Positions 33,260-46,190 of a DNA stretch of 64,000 nucleotides are shown in pieces. The stretch comes from Haemonchus contortus (Eukaryota > Nematoda > Chromadorea > Rhabditida > Trichostrongylidae). Location: positions 20,113,045 to 20,177,044 of the forward strand of contig LS997566.1 in assembly GCA_000469685.2 (NCBI GenBank), given 5' to 3'. Made by a program: the position numbers and the translations under genes. Within the stretch, counting starts at the first letter, position 1, and each line of letters starts with the position of its first letter. The notes under the pieces were generated by a model that searched no databases, was not told the origin of the DNA, and saw nothing but the letters and a program-made list of their open reading frames with translations.

Positions 33260-36200
33260 CTACATCAAAGCAGCACATATTTCTGCATCGTTCCTTCGAA
33301 ATTTCCGCATTGAATTCGTCCATCCGTGACGTACGTGGGAGATGAAGCCTCGATTGAGCAAGCCATAAAGGAATGGATTGGCTATTGTGCTGATCATTGC
33401 GGTGCTGTAATGAAATAGCCTTATCTTCAAGACAAAGCCATCTTTGAAATCATGGAATACTATTAAAAATCTTCTGCGAGAGAAATACGAGGGATCGCAG
33501 ACGTCTGGGGGAAAAAAGGTTGCTCCCTGAGGTAAACTCAGAATTTATGGATGATCCCGTCATATAAGCCTGCAGTTCCTTAAAACCCTCTTTCCTCGCC
33601 GTCCTGTCCGTCAAGTCCCGATAATGGTTCCCCATGTGAAATCAGGTTAATGTTGACTTTTTCCAACCACGTTCAAATGCTTCGGTGACCATGAATGGAT
33701 GTTAGATGAGTGACGTTTCTCGGCTTGGTATTGATCTACTCTGAGCGGATTATTTTGTTCCAACCTGCTTTTTCAAAAGGTAATTTTATTATTAATCGAT
33801 TTTCGATAGGGTTAAAACCTTTGGCTTGAAGGCACAGTTCAAGATAATTTTGAGTACCCATTTGAAGTAAAAATAGGAAGCGTTGATGTAGAGTAGTGCA
33901 GTGGTGAAGAAAGCGAGAGAAACCGCCTGGTTGCTAAAAATAACCCATCTCAAAATTAGTGGAAATAGAGGTTGTGCGAGATTACCATGGCGGAAATGGC
34001 ATGGAGAGGGTATCCGGACGAGATTTCATTCGTTACAATTGCGCAAAGAGCTGACTATGTCAAGTCCAAACTGTCTGGAACTGTCTTTCGCTGTCGCCTT
34101 GGGTCGTGACAAGTTGTTTGAACTTTCAAAATGGGAGTACCTTGAGAGTGTGCAGCCTCTACAGCACCGTCGAGACTCGTCCGCTAAGGATGTGGCATTC
34201 ATACGATACAATGTCTAGCCCCTTATTGTGCCCTATACAGAACGTTTCTCGACCTGACATCGGCTCATATGGTATCAGGAGGGGCCTTGAAGTGAGCCTA
34301 TGGGAAAATTTCAGAGAACACTTTTTTCATGAACTATGCCTTTATCTTCGAACCGAATCGCTCGATACTGCTAAATGTGGGTATCCCCATTTACTACAAC
34401 ACTGAATTTGTAGGTTACGTACCTGTGAGACATGAGGCTAGCCAGATAGGAATAATCCGTTTCGTGGATGAGAAACGCGTCACCATCAGTGAATTCCAAG
34501 GCCACAGAAACGACGTTGTGAGGACACCATGCTATGAAGAAGAACGACACCATCAGCACCAACACTACCGTATTTCGACGGGTTTGTCGAAGAAGAACGC
34601 ATCGCTGTCGACACTAAAGTTTATAGAGCAGGTGATCAATGTGATAACGAATGGTACCGTCACCATTCGTTTATCGGAGAATAGAAGCTAATAAATAATA
34701 ATAATAATTTTTGGGGATTGGTGTATACATTTACAACATTAGCTCAGATTGAATTCAATGCTCATATTATCTGGATACGCAGATGGCGTGTGCATAGAAG
34801 GACTTCGAAGCATAACCGCTGTAGAAGCACATGTTCAATGGCTTCCAGCTACGCCAATAGGTATCAAAAGATGAAGAACAAGAAATGCTGAGTTTCACAC
34901 TGTTGGTGTTTCACATTTCCTGGTGCGGAGCTGGAGGAATCGGAGAATACGTGGTCTTTCAATCACGTCATTTATGATTGCTGAATGCTCACGTGAGCAT
35001 GGCGTAACCAAAGCATTCATTAAAAGAAATGTGTCATGGGCATTGCTGCTCCAACACAGCAGATCAATCAACGTTATGAATGCCAACTGAACAGGCTCTA
35101 GTCGTACAGCAGATGGCCCTTGACCATGGGTCGGACCGGGAGATGGCGTAAAGGACAAGATGGTCGTTCATGCTCACCTGCTCCAGTATGTCCACGTTGG
35201 CGTCCATTTTCCGTTTCACCGTTGTCAATACGGGCATCGATGCTGTTAGAATCAGTGATCGTTCATTCATCTTCCTGCAAAATAGTAAATCAGACAAGAG
35301 GACAAGAGGGACAGTTTAGTGGATATTCTTTTCCTACTGTTACAAGCTTCCCTAATGGTGCCTAGAAAGTGATGAAAGGTGAAGGTAGTTAGCGGCTAAC
35401 CTGATTCTTGCTTGAGTTCTTCGTCTGAGATGCTTGAAAATCTTCGAATAACAATAGAACATAATAACAAAAGGCAAAAAGAACTGTGTGATGAGCACGA
35501 AAACGGTATAGGCCCTGAAAAGAGGCTGTTCAGTACTGAAGCAGTCATGTTGGACAATGGACCAGCCACAACTGGTGGTAATATTTTGAACAATATTTTT
35601 AATGGCGTTGAAGAAGAAAAGCGATTTCCTAATAATTTCGGTGAAGTTGGACCCAGAATTGCTATACAAATCTCAAGTATTTGCCAGTAACCAGAGGAAG
35701 GACATAGCAATTACTATAACAAGTGCAAGCGATTAGGTAATTCGTACTTCTCTCTAAGTCGCCAACCTCTATGGAATGTGTTGAATTCAACCATTTGAAT
35801 GAAAAATAAAAGTTAAAAGTTTGGCCCCGATCAATCCCGTCTGAGGGATCATTCGACTTCCGTTTAGTATCAGAGTGCCGCAGCGAGTGAGTATATTCCC
35901 TATACAATGACTTGCGGTGGCCAGCCGATGTACTAGTCAGTGCTTTTGTCCTCCCAGACGAGTCTGGTACCAATTAGCCAATCCAGAGGGATGGAAAGCC
36001 TGATTGGCTTAGGCGGATATCGAGCCGGGACTCGAACCCGTGATCGTGCGTTTGAAAGAGTGCACTACTTGCCACTACTCCACCTCCGCCCACATAAGAA
36101 CAAAGTTTAGAATTTAGGTGATGATCGATCTCTAAAGGATTTCTCACACGCTCGATTTCCTTTCCGAATGGGTGCGAATGAAACTTTGGCCTAGAAGAAG

Positions 36201-38335
36201 AATCGCTCAAGACTGGTGAAGAGGAAGCCGGTGCTTTCGCTCTTTCATACCATCGGTATCAGTTAGTCGATCTTGGTGAGATGGGAAACTCGATTTGTCT
36301 GAGCAGGTATTAATCTAGGATTTGATACCTTCATGTACCCTACGTGTTGTTTAGACACCTTTTGATGGATAAACATAATGTTATGATAACTGAGGCCCCT
36401 GCATTGGCTTTTCGAGCCTAATCAAGTGTTCTTGCAAATTAATTCCTTTGTTATCTACTGCAAAAACAGCCACTCTGTAAGCTAATGCGATAACAATACA
36501 GTCATTCTCGACGATCATTTGCGCCATTCACACGGTTGACAAACAAACATACTCATCCCAAGATGTTAGGCAGCAACAAGAAGGAGTCATCTTGTTGGTC
36601 TCTCAACAGTCTCATTGGCATTCCCTCCTCATTAAAACATACATATCCCAATTGAAACTGCGTGCACAGATAGGATAAGTATGCTTTCAATCTGAATGGC
36701 GAGGAAAGAGCACTTCCAAAGGAGACTGGACATGATTTACTATAGGGCATTAGTCGATTAGTGCTTCCAAAAGATACTTATTAATCGATGCAGCTACGAA
36801 TTTTCGATTTTTTTAGGTACATGTGCGGTCTCGTTATCGTGGAATAGAAAAATGTTCAACTTATTGTAAACTTACTGTCGTAGCCTGGCATTAGGCCAAG
36901 CCTCGGTACAAAACTTGCCACATAGACCTTCATGTTCTTCCAGAGTCATAAACCAGGAATATGGAAGTGTGATAAGCCCAGATATGACCCATAAGCAAAC
37001 CATCACAAGCCGTGCATGCTAAATTCGTAGTTTACCACTCTATTAAAGAGATATGATCTTCAACTGAGGGAAGAAAATCTGAAAAGCTCACAGGTGCTGT
37101 CATTCTTCTTTGATGCGGAGTAACAACCATCATATACCGATCAATAGCTATCGCTGCAAGGCTAAAAGTGGCCACGAACACACTGGCACCCTGAAAAATG
37201 AAAGAAAATGTCAAACCATAGAACCTACAATTATTATTTGCAAGGGGCAGAGATGGTGTAGTGGCAAGTGACGCACTTTCACACGAGTATGGCCGTGGAA
37301 TCGAGTCCCGACTAGATATCCACTCAGGCCGATGTAGCCTTCCATCCTACCGGGGTCGGTCGATTGGTATCAGGCTCGTTTGGGAGGGTTAAAGCACTGA
37401 ATTGTACATCGGCTGAACACCGCAAGTCGTTGTATAGCCCCACTACGATTCTGAAGGGAAGGCGGATTAGGATACGCTCCCTTCTGAAGGGATTGATTGA
37501 CGTCCAAAGACTTCATCCTTTTCTCACTGAAACTATTTACGGACATTTGCGCTCCTCAGATTTTTTTGCTATTCTAAGAAAAGCGATTTCCGTGGTCTGA
37601 TATTCATTCAAGGACGGCAGCGCCTAACTCAAAAGTGAATGTCGCTCAGGTAGTCAATCTGAATAAATGTGGTAAGGGTCATCGCAGGGTTTTATTTGTA
37701 TTATCAGGTTTTCATGAGAATGCCGAGATAATTGTCATGCGTTCACTGGAACTCTTCAGACTGAAACCACCTCATGTCCACCGTAGATCGAACCATGCCT
37801 AAAGATGTTTCCCCTCAAGTCTCATTACTTCTCTTTGTATGCAGTGGCAAATGGGGAAGTTTAGTGATGTGAGATTTGAGCAAAACATCCAGCTTACCTG
37901 AATCCATGGAAGGGAATGGCACATAAGTTCGCCGAAATACCAATTTTTATAAATACTCGTAACTGGTGTAAGAGGCAGTGAGAACATGCAAACGATCAGA
38001 TCAGCAAGTGCCAAATTCAAAATGAACATGTTCTGAAATGGTCAGAGTCAGATGCAGTTCCCGAAGACTCATTGGAAGCCGACTTACCTGTACTGTTTGT
38101 AATTTTCGATGGCCAAATGTGAAAAATATAACACCAATGTTACCGACAATGCCGAGTACAAACTCCGTGCTGAGAATTCATCGATTAATTATTGTTTACT
38201 ACTGACGAAAGGTAAGTAAAAGAGCCAAGGATGCAGGAATTATAGTTACCTGTATAAAATAGAAAAACCTATGATGATCGGAGTTTCCAATGATGGATCT
38301 TTTACTTTATCCGTGAAGACAGCACACTCCTCCAT
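33260..38335 (-). CDS. Neuropeptide GPCR, NPY/sNPF-receptor-like (rhodopsin family)
   Basis: Nine exons: 38250-38335, 38088-38169, 37898-38032, 37092-37190, 36876-37018, 35401-35535, 35178-35274, 34423-34613, 33260-33404. All joins keep phase and give 370 residues, ATG to TAG. It would sit in the plasma membrane and couple a peptide ligand to G proteins. Seven membrane segments are visible: TM1 STEFVLGIVGNIGVIFF; TM2 NMFILNLALADLIVC; TM3 ending AIAIDRYMMVV (the DRY motif); TM4 VMVCLWVISGLITLPYSW; TM5 VFVLITQFFLPFVIMFY; TM6 VLMVSFFFIAWCPHN; TM7 TAMISTIANPFLYG (NPxxY). Cysteines at the TM3 start (LMCHSLPW) and in loop 2 (CGKFC) can form the usual disulfide. Loop 3 is long and basic. The NMFILNLALAD and KNWYFG strings are typical of nematode npr receptors, but which one I cannot say. 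The last exon could instead splice at CAC|GTACGT. Introns hold SINEs and a dispersed repeat. Confidence 0.9.
33790..34350 (+). repeat. Dispersed repeat family R1 in last GPCR intron
   Basis: Matches 50690-51245 over about 500 bp in the same orientation (AAAGCGAGAGA, GAGATTACCATGG, TATCCGGACGAGA, GCGCAAAGAGCTGACTA, GTCGTGACAAGTTGTTT). Its last part also resembles 47340-47465 (CTCAGAAACCATTTCTATC). Open frames within it are not conserved between copies, so it is non-coding. Confidence 0.7.
35820..36091 (-). mobile_element. tRNA-derived SINE, copy 1 (GPCR intron)
   Basis: On the minus strand it begins with a tRNA-like head: box A TGGAGTAGTGGCAAG, box B GGTTCGAGTCCCG. Then follow CCAATCAGGC, TTGGTACCAGACTCG, GGCCACCGCAAGTCATTG and a tail GGAAGTCGAATG, CCTCAGACGGGATTGA. 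Total about 270 bp. The head-body-tail order is the same in all copies listed in this window. Confidence 0.85.
37245..37520 (+). mobile_element. tRNA-derived SINE, copy 2 (GPCR intron)
   Basis: Head GATGGTGTAGTGGCAAG, box B region GAATCGAGTCCCG, then GGTCGATTGGTATCAG, CACCGCAAGTCGTTGTATAG and GGGATTGATTGACG. Sits in the intron between 37190 and 37898, antisense to the receptor gene. Confidence 0.85.
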
Positions 38336-41200
38336 CCTGAAGCAGTGCGGATGTAAACGATTCTTTACAACCATAGGATGATGCAAAAACGGACGTTCCA
38401 GTAATAAATCCGATCAGGCAGTAACGATGAGAAAGAACAACGGCAACAACAACAACGTTTGCATTTCCAACTACTCGATTTTGCAGCTCTACCTATGAAT
38501 GAGAATGGGAAGAATGCTTTCAGCTTGTATAGAGTGTGTAGGGTAGGCTTGTCATTTCAGAGATTCATCCAAGAGATACAAGTTCGAACGTTGTCTGCCG
38601 GATCTGCTCAGACAAAAAAAAGAGAATCAGCGTTATGGCCCATGGGCTCACGGTCAGCCATCTCCACGAGTTTCAGATGAACGACTTTCACGAAATGATG
38701 GGTCAACTCATACAGAATAGCTGAGGGAAGCAATGGGAGAGGTGTGAGAGGAGTTTCCATGGCAGAGTTGGGGACTGTGTAGAAGCTGATAGCAATTGCT
38801 ATTCATTGCAGTGTTCGTAGGCTCTCTTTCCTCACTGCTGTTAAAACTGTGGCTTGAACAGTGTCTATAAAAAGGTCTGATTATTCATGACGGTCATTTC
38901 CTTGAGTAGCAAATGTATTTGACTGAACCCTCCAGACGTGCCACTATTAGGTGGGAGTAGCCTTGAGGGTGAAGTATGGGGTGATTGAGAGATTCGCAGT
39001 TTGAACTGAGTTACAGTAACGCAGCATTATCAAGAGAAATTCAATAGTCGAAATCTTCAGGAAAAAATGGTTTTCACTCAGCAAAAATACTTTCTGAGTA
39101 TTTTCGCTAAATCCCTCTCACAACATCTCAAAGTTCATTTCTGAAGTTTTTTCGCTAAACCCCTCTCACAAACTCTCAAAGTTCATTCTCCGCTCGAAGT
39201 GGAAAAAGCTTCAAAAGTATGAAAGGTCAAATGCAAATATTTGAACAAATCTTTTAAGCAAATAGGACTTTCTAATGGAGCAAAACGTCAATCAAATAGG
39301 CTTCATTCGTGCGGTGCTTAATAAAAGTGACAATCTTGAATTTGCTCAGTACGGGTGTGGTGCATTAGGAACGAAATGGTCGCGTCCCGGTGAGAGGGGC
39401 GTCGCGCGCGAAGGAATGTAGTAGGATGCAGCAGTAGGTAAGAAATACAAGAACAAAAGTAATAATAGGAGAATTATGCATAAAATAATGATCGCATATC
39501 GATTGAGCTGTATGAAGAATGCTAGAGCTGTAATAAAGGCGAATGAGTGGTCCGCGACAGCCGCGTGCGGCAAATCGATTACCCAATATCGTTCCTAACG
39601 CCCGTCTCCCGCTTAGAACTCGTAATATTCAAGCGAGATTCCTATGTTTTTGGACCACCGAAGTGAATTCTAAAATGGACCGGAATCGCTCCGCCAAAAA
39701 CTTGCGAAATCGTAGTGGGTAGCCATTGTCTGCATTATCGTTCAATTTGCTACTTTATATCAAACACCAAACCACTTTATTTCAAATTTTAATTCTTAGG
39801 CCTCTAAAAGCGAAAATGTCTCCAATCTGCTTTTAATTCACTTGATAGAGGTAGGAAAAGCAAATAGGAGAAATGGATGGGAACTAAATATTGGTTTCGT
39901 AGGGTACAAACTGAACTGACTGTTTTGCTCTGCTATTCCACATATTCAACTTTTTACTCAATAACATTTCATAAGTTTCCGCTTCACACACTCATGTGCT
40001 CGAAAACCAGACTTGTTGTTACCCCTCGGATTACCTACATAAATGGCAAAGATGGATTTTGAAAATGGGTTTGTTCTATGAATTGATTGGCCGAAGAGAT
40101 CTGATTGTTACGGTATCGGATTGAATGATATGAATGACGAAAACAAGAATAGGATTTAATAAAAAATGCCAACACCCGAAATAACCGAAAGTTAACGTTA
40201 AAACTATGGGCTACCTCTCGGAAAAAGTCCTTCGAAGTCGAAAGTACCTACAAAGAGCATAGTTCTAGAAGAAGCGAGAATGATGTCTATAACAGAGACC
40301 ACGTTTCTGGGGAATAAATGCTCCCAGAGACCTTCAGTTTATCCGCAAGTAAGAAGTGCTTATATGTTGTGCTTGGGACAGATTACTTTTGACGTAAGCA
40401 GAGAGAGTGGAGCCTCGTAATGTGTGTGGGCGGCCATTTCGAATAAATGGTAGACTCACAACGAGTTATAGACAAAACTCTGGCCTCGCATAGGACGCGA
40501 ACCTGTTGTTGTGCTAGCGGGCACCGTACTTCTTTCTTACACTTCTTATTCTATGCTGCCTTTCAGGTGATTGTTCCGGATTCAACTACTGGTGTACATA
40601 GGTGGAGAAACGAAGGAATTCTAAGTTACCCAACCCTTCGAAATGCTTAACTGGTATTATTTTTCAGGAGATTCTAAACTAAAATTCCTTATCGAAGAGA
40701 GGTGTCCAGCTTGGAGAAGGAAAAGGTGTGATTGTGGGTGGTGTACATCGCAGAAGTCCGGTAAACACAATGTTGTTTGTTGGGTGGGAAGGAATGAGGC
40801 AGTTCTTAATGATTTCCACAATTCAGCGCATAGGTTGAGAGAATGTTCACATGGGAGAAACAACAAAAAAATGAAATACGTCATTTGGGGAACTAGTTTT
40901 CTGCTACAAAGTTACTGAGAATTGTACAGTACAAAACAGCAACGCTCGATCTGCTCATCCAAATTCACTGCTGCTCGTGAACACTGAACTGCATGGGTTC
41001 GAGTGCAGGTGAGGTAATGACAGTTTTCTCCCTGCTACTCTCCCTACCCCTTCGAATCTTTCATAGCTCAATTCCACTCTATTATTCGAACACGCATGCC
41101 AAAAGACCGTTTTGGGCCTAATTAATTACACTTTATAGAACGAGGTTTGTATCAAGACTTCTTAAATAAAGTAGAAATATTCACAAACAAAAAATGAAGG
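38336..41200. other. Region upstream of the GPCR, no supported gene
   Basis: Probably holds the GPCR promoter close to 38336, but no element can be named. A 47-bp unit is repeated in tandem at 39101-39190. 39362-39601 has short inverted ends (TTAGGAACGA / TCGTTCCTAA), perhaps a small foldback. 40460-40918 has frames with a CTTTCAG acceptor-like site at 40560 and Cys/Trp-rich text, but no family was recognised. Confidence 0.4.
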
Positions 41201-41217
41201 GCAACGGATAACGTCCT

Positions 41218-41488
41218 TAGGCATTGATCGATCCCATCTGAGGGATGCGCCCCGCATTCGACTTCCATTCAAAATCGTAGTGGCGTTTTGAATGCGTCCG
41301 TGGCCTATACTATTACTTGCGATGGCCATTAGATGTTCAAGTCATTGCTTTTTGTCCTCACAGGCGAGTCGGGTACCGATAAACTGACCCGAGAGGGATG
41401 GAAGGCCTGGTTGGAGTAGGCGAACATCGATCTGGGATTTGTGATCGTGTAATGGTGGCCACTTTCGGCTAGACCATACACGCCAGGG
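41218..41488 (-). mobile_element. tRNA-derived SINE, copy 3
   Basis: Minus strand: head TGTATGGTCTAGCCG, degraded box B, then CCAACCAGGCCTTCCATCCC, GGTACCCGACTCG, GGCCATCGCAAGTAATAG, GGAAGTCGAATGCGG and CCTCAGATGGGATCGATC. Confidence 0.75.
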
Positions 41489-44400
41489 TAAACCTTTAAT
41501 AAAAAACTTGTTCTTGATTTTTGAGAGCTAAGAAATGGGTATAAATAATCGGGCTATTGCATCTGTATATCGTGCGAAAAGTTGACGAGTAGCTTAAGTT
41601 ACGATATTCTGCTTACGCAGAGGCTGAGTTAATCACTTACCTGTGACGTTGATCCCTCAGTGGGCGACTCATTCGGCAACAGAGTTAATGGGAGAAACAT
41701 TTGAAACTGATCGAAACTACGCAGAGAAGTCTTTACGAGGGCACTTGATCGCCTTTGAGTAATATCCGCTTACATAACACATCAGAAAAGAAATCATGAT
41801 CTTTAAAATAAGCTGAGAGCCACCAAAGCTCGCGGCTATCAGTACATAGCTGCTCATTACTTTGAACAAAGCAAACGTAAGTATTTTCTTACACCATTAC
41901 ATTTAGTGTACCTGGACCAATACGTTGATTCCGGGAGATTCATTTACTTTTTCCAACAAAAAACCATCAAATTACAACCGATTTTGAGCACTCACTTCCC
42001 TACAGTGAGTGCCCACGTCCCAGTGAAATGCCTCCTTTCGTGAGAAAAAGCTTAAGTCATAGAAAATGAATGAGGATGCAAGTAGTTTTAGAAAATATCT
42101 ACCAGTCGAAATGAGTGCTGTCGTAGAGGAAATTGGAGTGAGGTAGGCCTTCAATAGACAACATGCTGTTAGTTGAGTATCAGTCAAGCAAAAAAACTGA
42201 AGTACTCATTAATCGGTGCCTTTGGTGACTTGCGTACATCCGGTCCAAGGTTCCCAGAATCGTTATGGGCGAAAACAATGACATGCACGAACAATGAATA
42301 GACAGCCAAATACCTAGTAATTATTCAGTTATCACAAGCGTGCTGAGTTAAAGGGTAGGCGGTTTCTCCTCGTGCGGCCTATTGCAAGGAATCCGACAGT
42401 GGTGGGCGCCAGTAAGGATGATTCGGCTAGAAAAGGTCATAACTTGACAAATAGTCGAACTCGAAAACCATGGACTCCAGTGAACTCAAGTAATAGAGAG
42501 GAAAGGACCTATGAAGCAAGTAAAGAATCAATGCTCAAACCAGAACTATGGCGCAATTTTTTATTCCTGGAACTTTTGAAAACTCGGCCCATAACGTTTT
42601 GACTCAATTTCTTATTAAGTTCAGTTATTTCGCCACAGTTTGCGATCAGAAGTTTTTACGAGGTTGGCTAGTTAAAGACAAAACTTCGGGCTTGCACGAA
42701 CGCAAACCTGTACTTTTGCTACCCGGACACCATTCCCTTACCCCTTACACTACCGAGGCCCCACTTGCTTACCCTTCTTCAATGCTTTTGTGCCTTACTT
42801 ATCAGCACCCACACCTACTGGGGAGCCGGTCAGCATAAAACCATTAGGCTGTTAGGTTTCCTTGATAACTACTTTTAATCTGGTCTACAACTACCAGAGA
42901 GATAAAGTACTGGGTGGGCTATAAAGGGCTGGTCTTATATATGAACTCAATGCCTTGGCTCTGGCCACATTTGTATTTCGAACATGAAAAAGCCACGAAG
43001 AAATTAAGGCCGTGTTTATCGAGGAGAAATCGTTCCCGAGTCACTCCACTTTCAAACTCGCAATCGCCATGAAATCAGAGAAAAAAATAAGCGAAGATGA
43101 ACCTGATCGGATAAAGTTTTCTAAGAAACCAAAAAGTGTTTTGACCGGTTCTGTATCCAAGGTTGTTCAACGAACTGGAATTTGAACTTCGGGGAAATCA
43201 TATAACACGAGATTGAACTGTTCTACAACGTTGTTTTCATATTGCGACCACCCAACTTTTGACCGATCTCTGGCGTTTGAACGGCGCTAAAATGCTAAAA
43301 AACAGGAACTGCTACATCAGCCGGATATCCTCATTTCAGCGTCTTGTCGATAAGTGCTGTAAAGACCTTCCGTCTCATTCCGGTTTTGTTATATGATTGG
43401 AATCTATGAAGCCAGACGTCTAGGAATCGGTGAAATGTTGAAAAAAAGACCCGAGATAAATGGATAGCCCTCCGGTTGCATAGGTGCTTTTGGTTAGAAA
43501 AGGAAAAGTTCGTTCCATCAGCCTCGACCCTTACTCAGGTAAAAAGTGCCAGTGCCGCCCATAATGAGGTTCAACAGAAACCAAGTAATTTTCGAACCAG
43601 CACTTATTTTTGTAAATTACTTTTCTAGTATGCCGCCTATTAGTATGTGACAAATAAGACCAGAAACCCATGAATTCTTATGGAAATTGATGTTTTTTGA
43701 GATGAAAAGCGACGAATGCACATGAAGGACTGGAAAATCGCGTAATTAAGTTATTTGTCAAACTGCAGTTGTGGGCGTTTTTAATAGAAGTGATTAGAGA
43801 GAACTGGCAGCAAAGAAAGGGTTTGATGTGAAGGTGCACAAAGACCAGGGAGGCGTTGAATACCACCCATTCCACCGTACTCCGTCAAGGTCTACTGGGC
43901 TTTGGAAGCTTATAGAGCTCTGGACAGGGGAACACGACAAATGCAGAATCAGAAAGCTGGAACCAAAAGAACAATGGAATTTAAGCGTCTCATATCTTTC
44001 ACAATTTATTCTGGAAATATCAAGCTTTGTTTTTCGCTTGCTCAGAAGCCGAACAAAAAAAGCATAAACATAGCTCGGAAGTATGTCTTCGATAAGTCCC
44101 ATTCCAAGTAAACAATGAGGATTTACTCTATTAGTATTCAACGTTCTAGAATCAGCGAAATAAATAGGCCAATTGGGAAGTATTCGAAGAGCTTCAGACG
44201 TCCTCTCGAGGCGTTCTCCTTCGTAAATTGAGATTGGATCCAGCGCACTCATTTAAGAAAGGGAGCAAGATCCTCTAGATGGGGAGAGCGATTGAGTCAG
44301 GAGCTCTGGGCTGTTCTTTAGGTTTTATTTAGTAGCTTCTAAAGTGATGAGCTTAAATTGCGGTCTGAAACTTGCTCCGGCGATTCCTTGCTAAGATAGA

Positions 44401-45426
44401 AACGATTGGTATCTACAGTTGCCTTGTGAAGTTCCTCAGAGCGGTCGCCCATGAAACCTCTATGTCTCGTATTCCGGAGTTCTTTTGTCCCCGCACTGCC
44501 CAACGCAATCCATATTTTTACTGATGATGAGATCCATCTCGAAGGAAGCGAAGGAATTGGCAATATATTGCTTAGCTTAACTAAGATCGCAAGTTTGAGT
44601 GAGTAAATTTTGTGGCAGAATGACCAGAAATTGTTGGATTGGGCTAGAAGATGGAATTCATTTGGACTATCATCACCTAGGGAATGCCCACGGACGATAA
44701 GCCTACCCTATTACGGTAATGGGTTAGGATATGTTCTGTAGTAGCGATCGCTTGCTTGAGAAGCAGTGATTCGAACGAAGTCACTAAAGAAGTAAAGAAA
44801 TAAGTAATATATGAGAAAAATGATGAAAGAGTGACAGGACCAAGATCTTCGAACCATTTTTGCTTTTTCATCTATAATGCTGGTCTCTAAATCTCCGTCA
44901 CTGAGGGGAAAATAGTTACTTGAAGCCAGCGGAAAGTGAAGCTCCGGAAGAATTTCATAAGCCCCTGCACAACAGCTCCCTTCGCCCAAATAAGCAAAAG
45001 CCGGAGGCGTGGATGGCGATGAGTGATAATCAAGTTTATAAGGCGGCGCCTTTTCCATATTAATCATCGGAGGCGGTCGGGATTGAGGATCGAACCATAA
45101 AAGTGATCGTTGATGCGCCCGATAGAGCTTTAATCGCTCTTAGCTTTTTCATCAACGGCACGCCCTAGCGCTCAAGCCATCAAAACCGAGAACTTACGTA
45201 AGGAACAACAAATCGAGGACCAGTGATGTCACCATGTACAAAATATTATTTTAATAGGGAAAACTGATCTAAACAAACATTGATCCTTGCATTCATTATC
45301 GGTGCAAGGAGTAACTGAATGAATGTTTCGCTTAATTCTGTTTTCCCTAATAAAATAAAGTATTTTACATGATGACATCTGATTTCTGCCCTGTTGGCTG
45401 TGTCTCTCCTAATAAAATAATGTAGT
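41489..45426. other. Intergenic, one possible gene at its end
   Basis: Nothing recognised apart from the separately listed possible gene at 44339-45067. The 152-codon minus-strand frame at 43794-44252 has no domain and overlaps plus-strand frames of similar length. Confidence 0.4.
44339..45067 (-). CDS. Possible multi-exon gene, unrecognised
   Basis: Minus-strand pieces look coding. 45067-44850 starts MINMEKAPPYKLDY and is rich in Pro, Ser and Tyr. An internal piece after a TTCTTTAG acceptor (about 44778-44707) reads DFVRITASQASDRYYRTYPN and ends at a GTAATA donor. A final piece ends DRNLSSSL and a stop at 44339, with AATAAA 15 bp after it. Joins between pieces were not all in phase with good donors. 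No domain was recognised, so this is a hint, not a model. Confidence 0.25.
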
Positions 45427-45695
45427 GTGGGACGGAGATGGTGTAGTGGGAAGTGGCGCACTGTCACATACGCGTAACCACGGGCTTGAATCCCGGCTCA
45501 ACATCCGCCCAAGCCAACCATGCTATCATCCTTACTCGGTCGGTTGATTGGTACCAGACTAGTCTGGGAGGATGAAAGCACTGACTTGGCCCAAGCCATT
45601 GTATAGGTCGTATACGCATTCAGTAGCCTCTCCGAGTTCGCATTGAAGTCCAATGAGGGCGCATACTTCAGAAAGAATTGACCAAAGTCCGAAGG
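45427..45695 (+). mobile_element. tRNA-derived SINE, copy 4
   Basis: Head GATGGTGTAGTGGGAAGTGG, box B GCTTGAATCCCGG, then CCAAGCCAACCATGC, TTGGTACCAGACTAGTC, GCCATTGTATAGGTCG. Long minus-strand frame across it (45498-45821) is an artefact of the repeat. Just upstream, 45247-45268 and 45340-45362 form an inverted pair (AATAGGGAAAAC / GTTTTCCCTAAT). Confidence 0.8.
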
Positions 45696-46064
45696 CTCCA
45701 AGGCTCCACTGGTTCTCTTTTTCTGTTCCTTTACTGGGTTATCAGTAACTGCTCCATGGAAGAGGTGCGTATGTTGGAGCATGTTAAAATTGTTTTCGAT
45801 ACAAGTAATCAAAAAAGACAACTATAGAGGCATGAATGATAATGTTGAAAGTTCCGGTCAAAAAACGTAACTGGACGGCTGAAAGCCACTAGTTTTGGTA
45901 AAACTGGGTGCTAGGCGGTGTTTTTGCTACCTTTATCCTTAGCTCTTTCGCAATGGTTCTATATAGTCCTGCTTTGAGCAATCTTTTTCTTTCTCGTTTA
46001 CCTTTTTTTAAACTTTCGAAGTTTCAAAGAGGTTTCAGGCGATCGTAACTTTTTGTTTGATCGT

Positions 46065-46190
46065 GCCCCCTGGTAAAAATCAACCGACCTTGAAGGGATG
46101 TAAGACTCAGTTGGCCTGGGCAGATACCGATCCCAGGGAATGCGTGTGCTATAGTACGCCTCTCGCCACTGCATCATTTCGCTTTAGCCT
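46065..46190 (-). mobile_element. tRNA-derived SINE fragment, copy 5
   Basis: Minus strand retains GATGCAGTGGCGAGAGG, a degraded box B (GGGATCGGTATC) and CCAACTGAGTCTTACATCCC; the tail is missing. Confidence 0.5.

Noticed and set aside
36005..36091. tRNA gene on the minus strand
   Set aside because: A and B boxes are present but the cloverleaf fails and the body is shared with other SINE copies.
45498..45821. 107-codon minus-strand frame
   Set aside because: Lies in a SINE; frames are not kept in the other copies.
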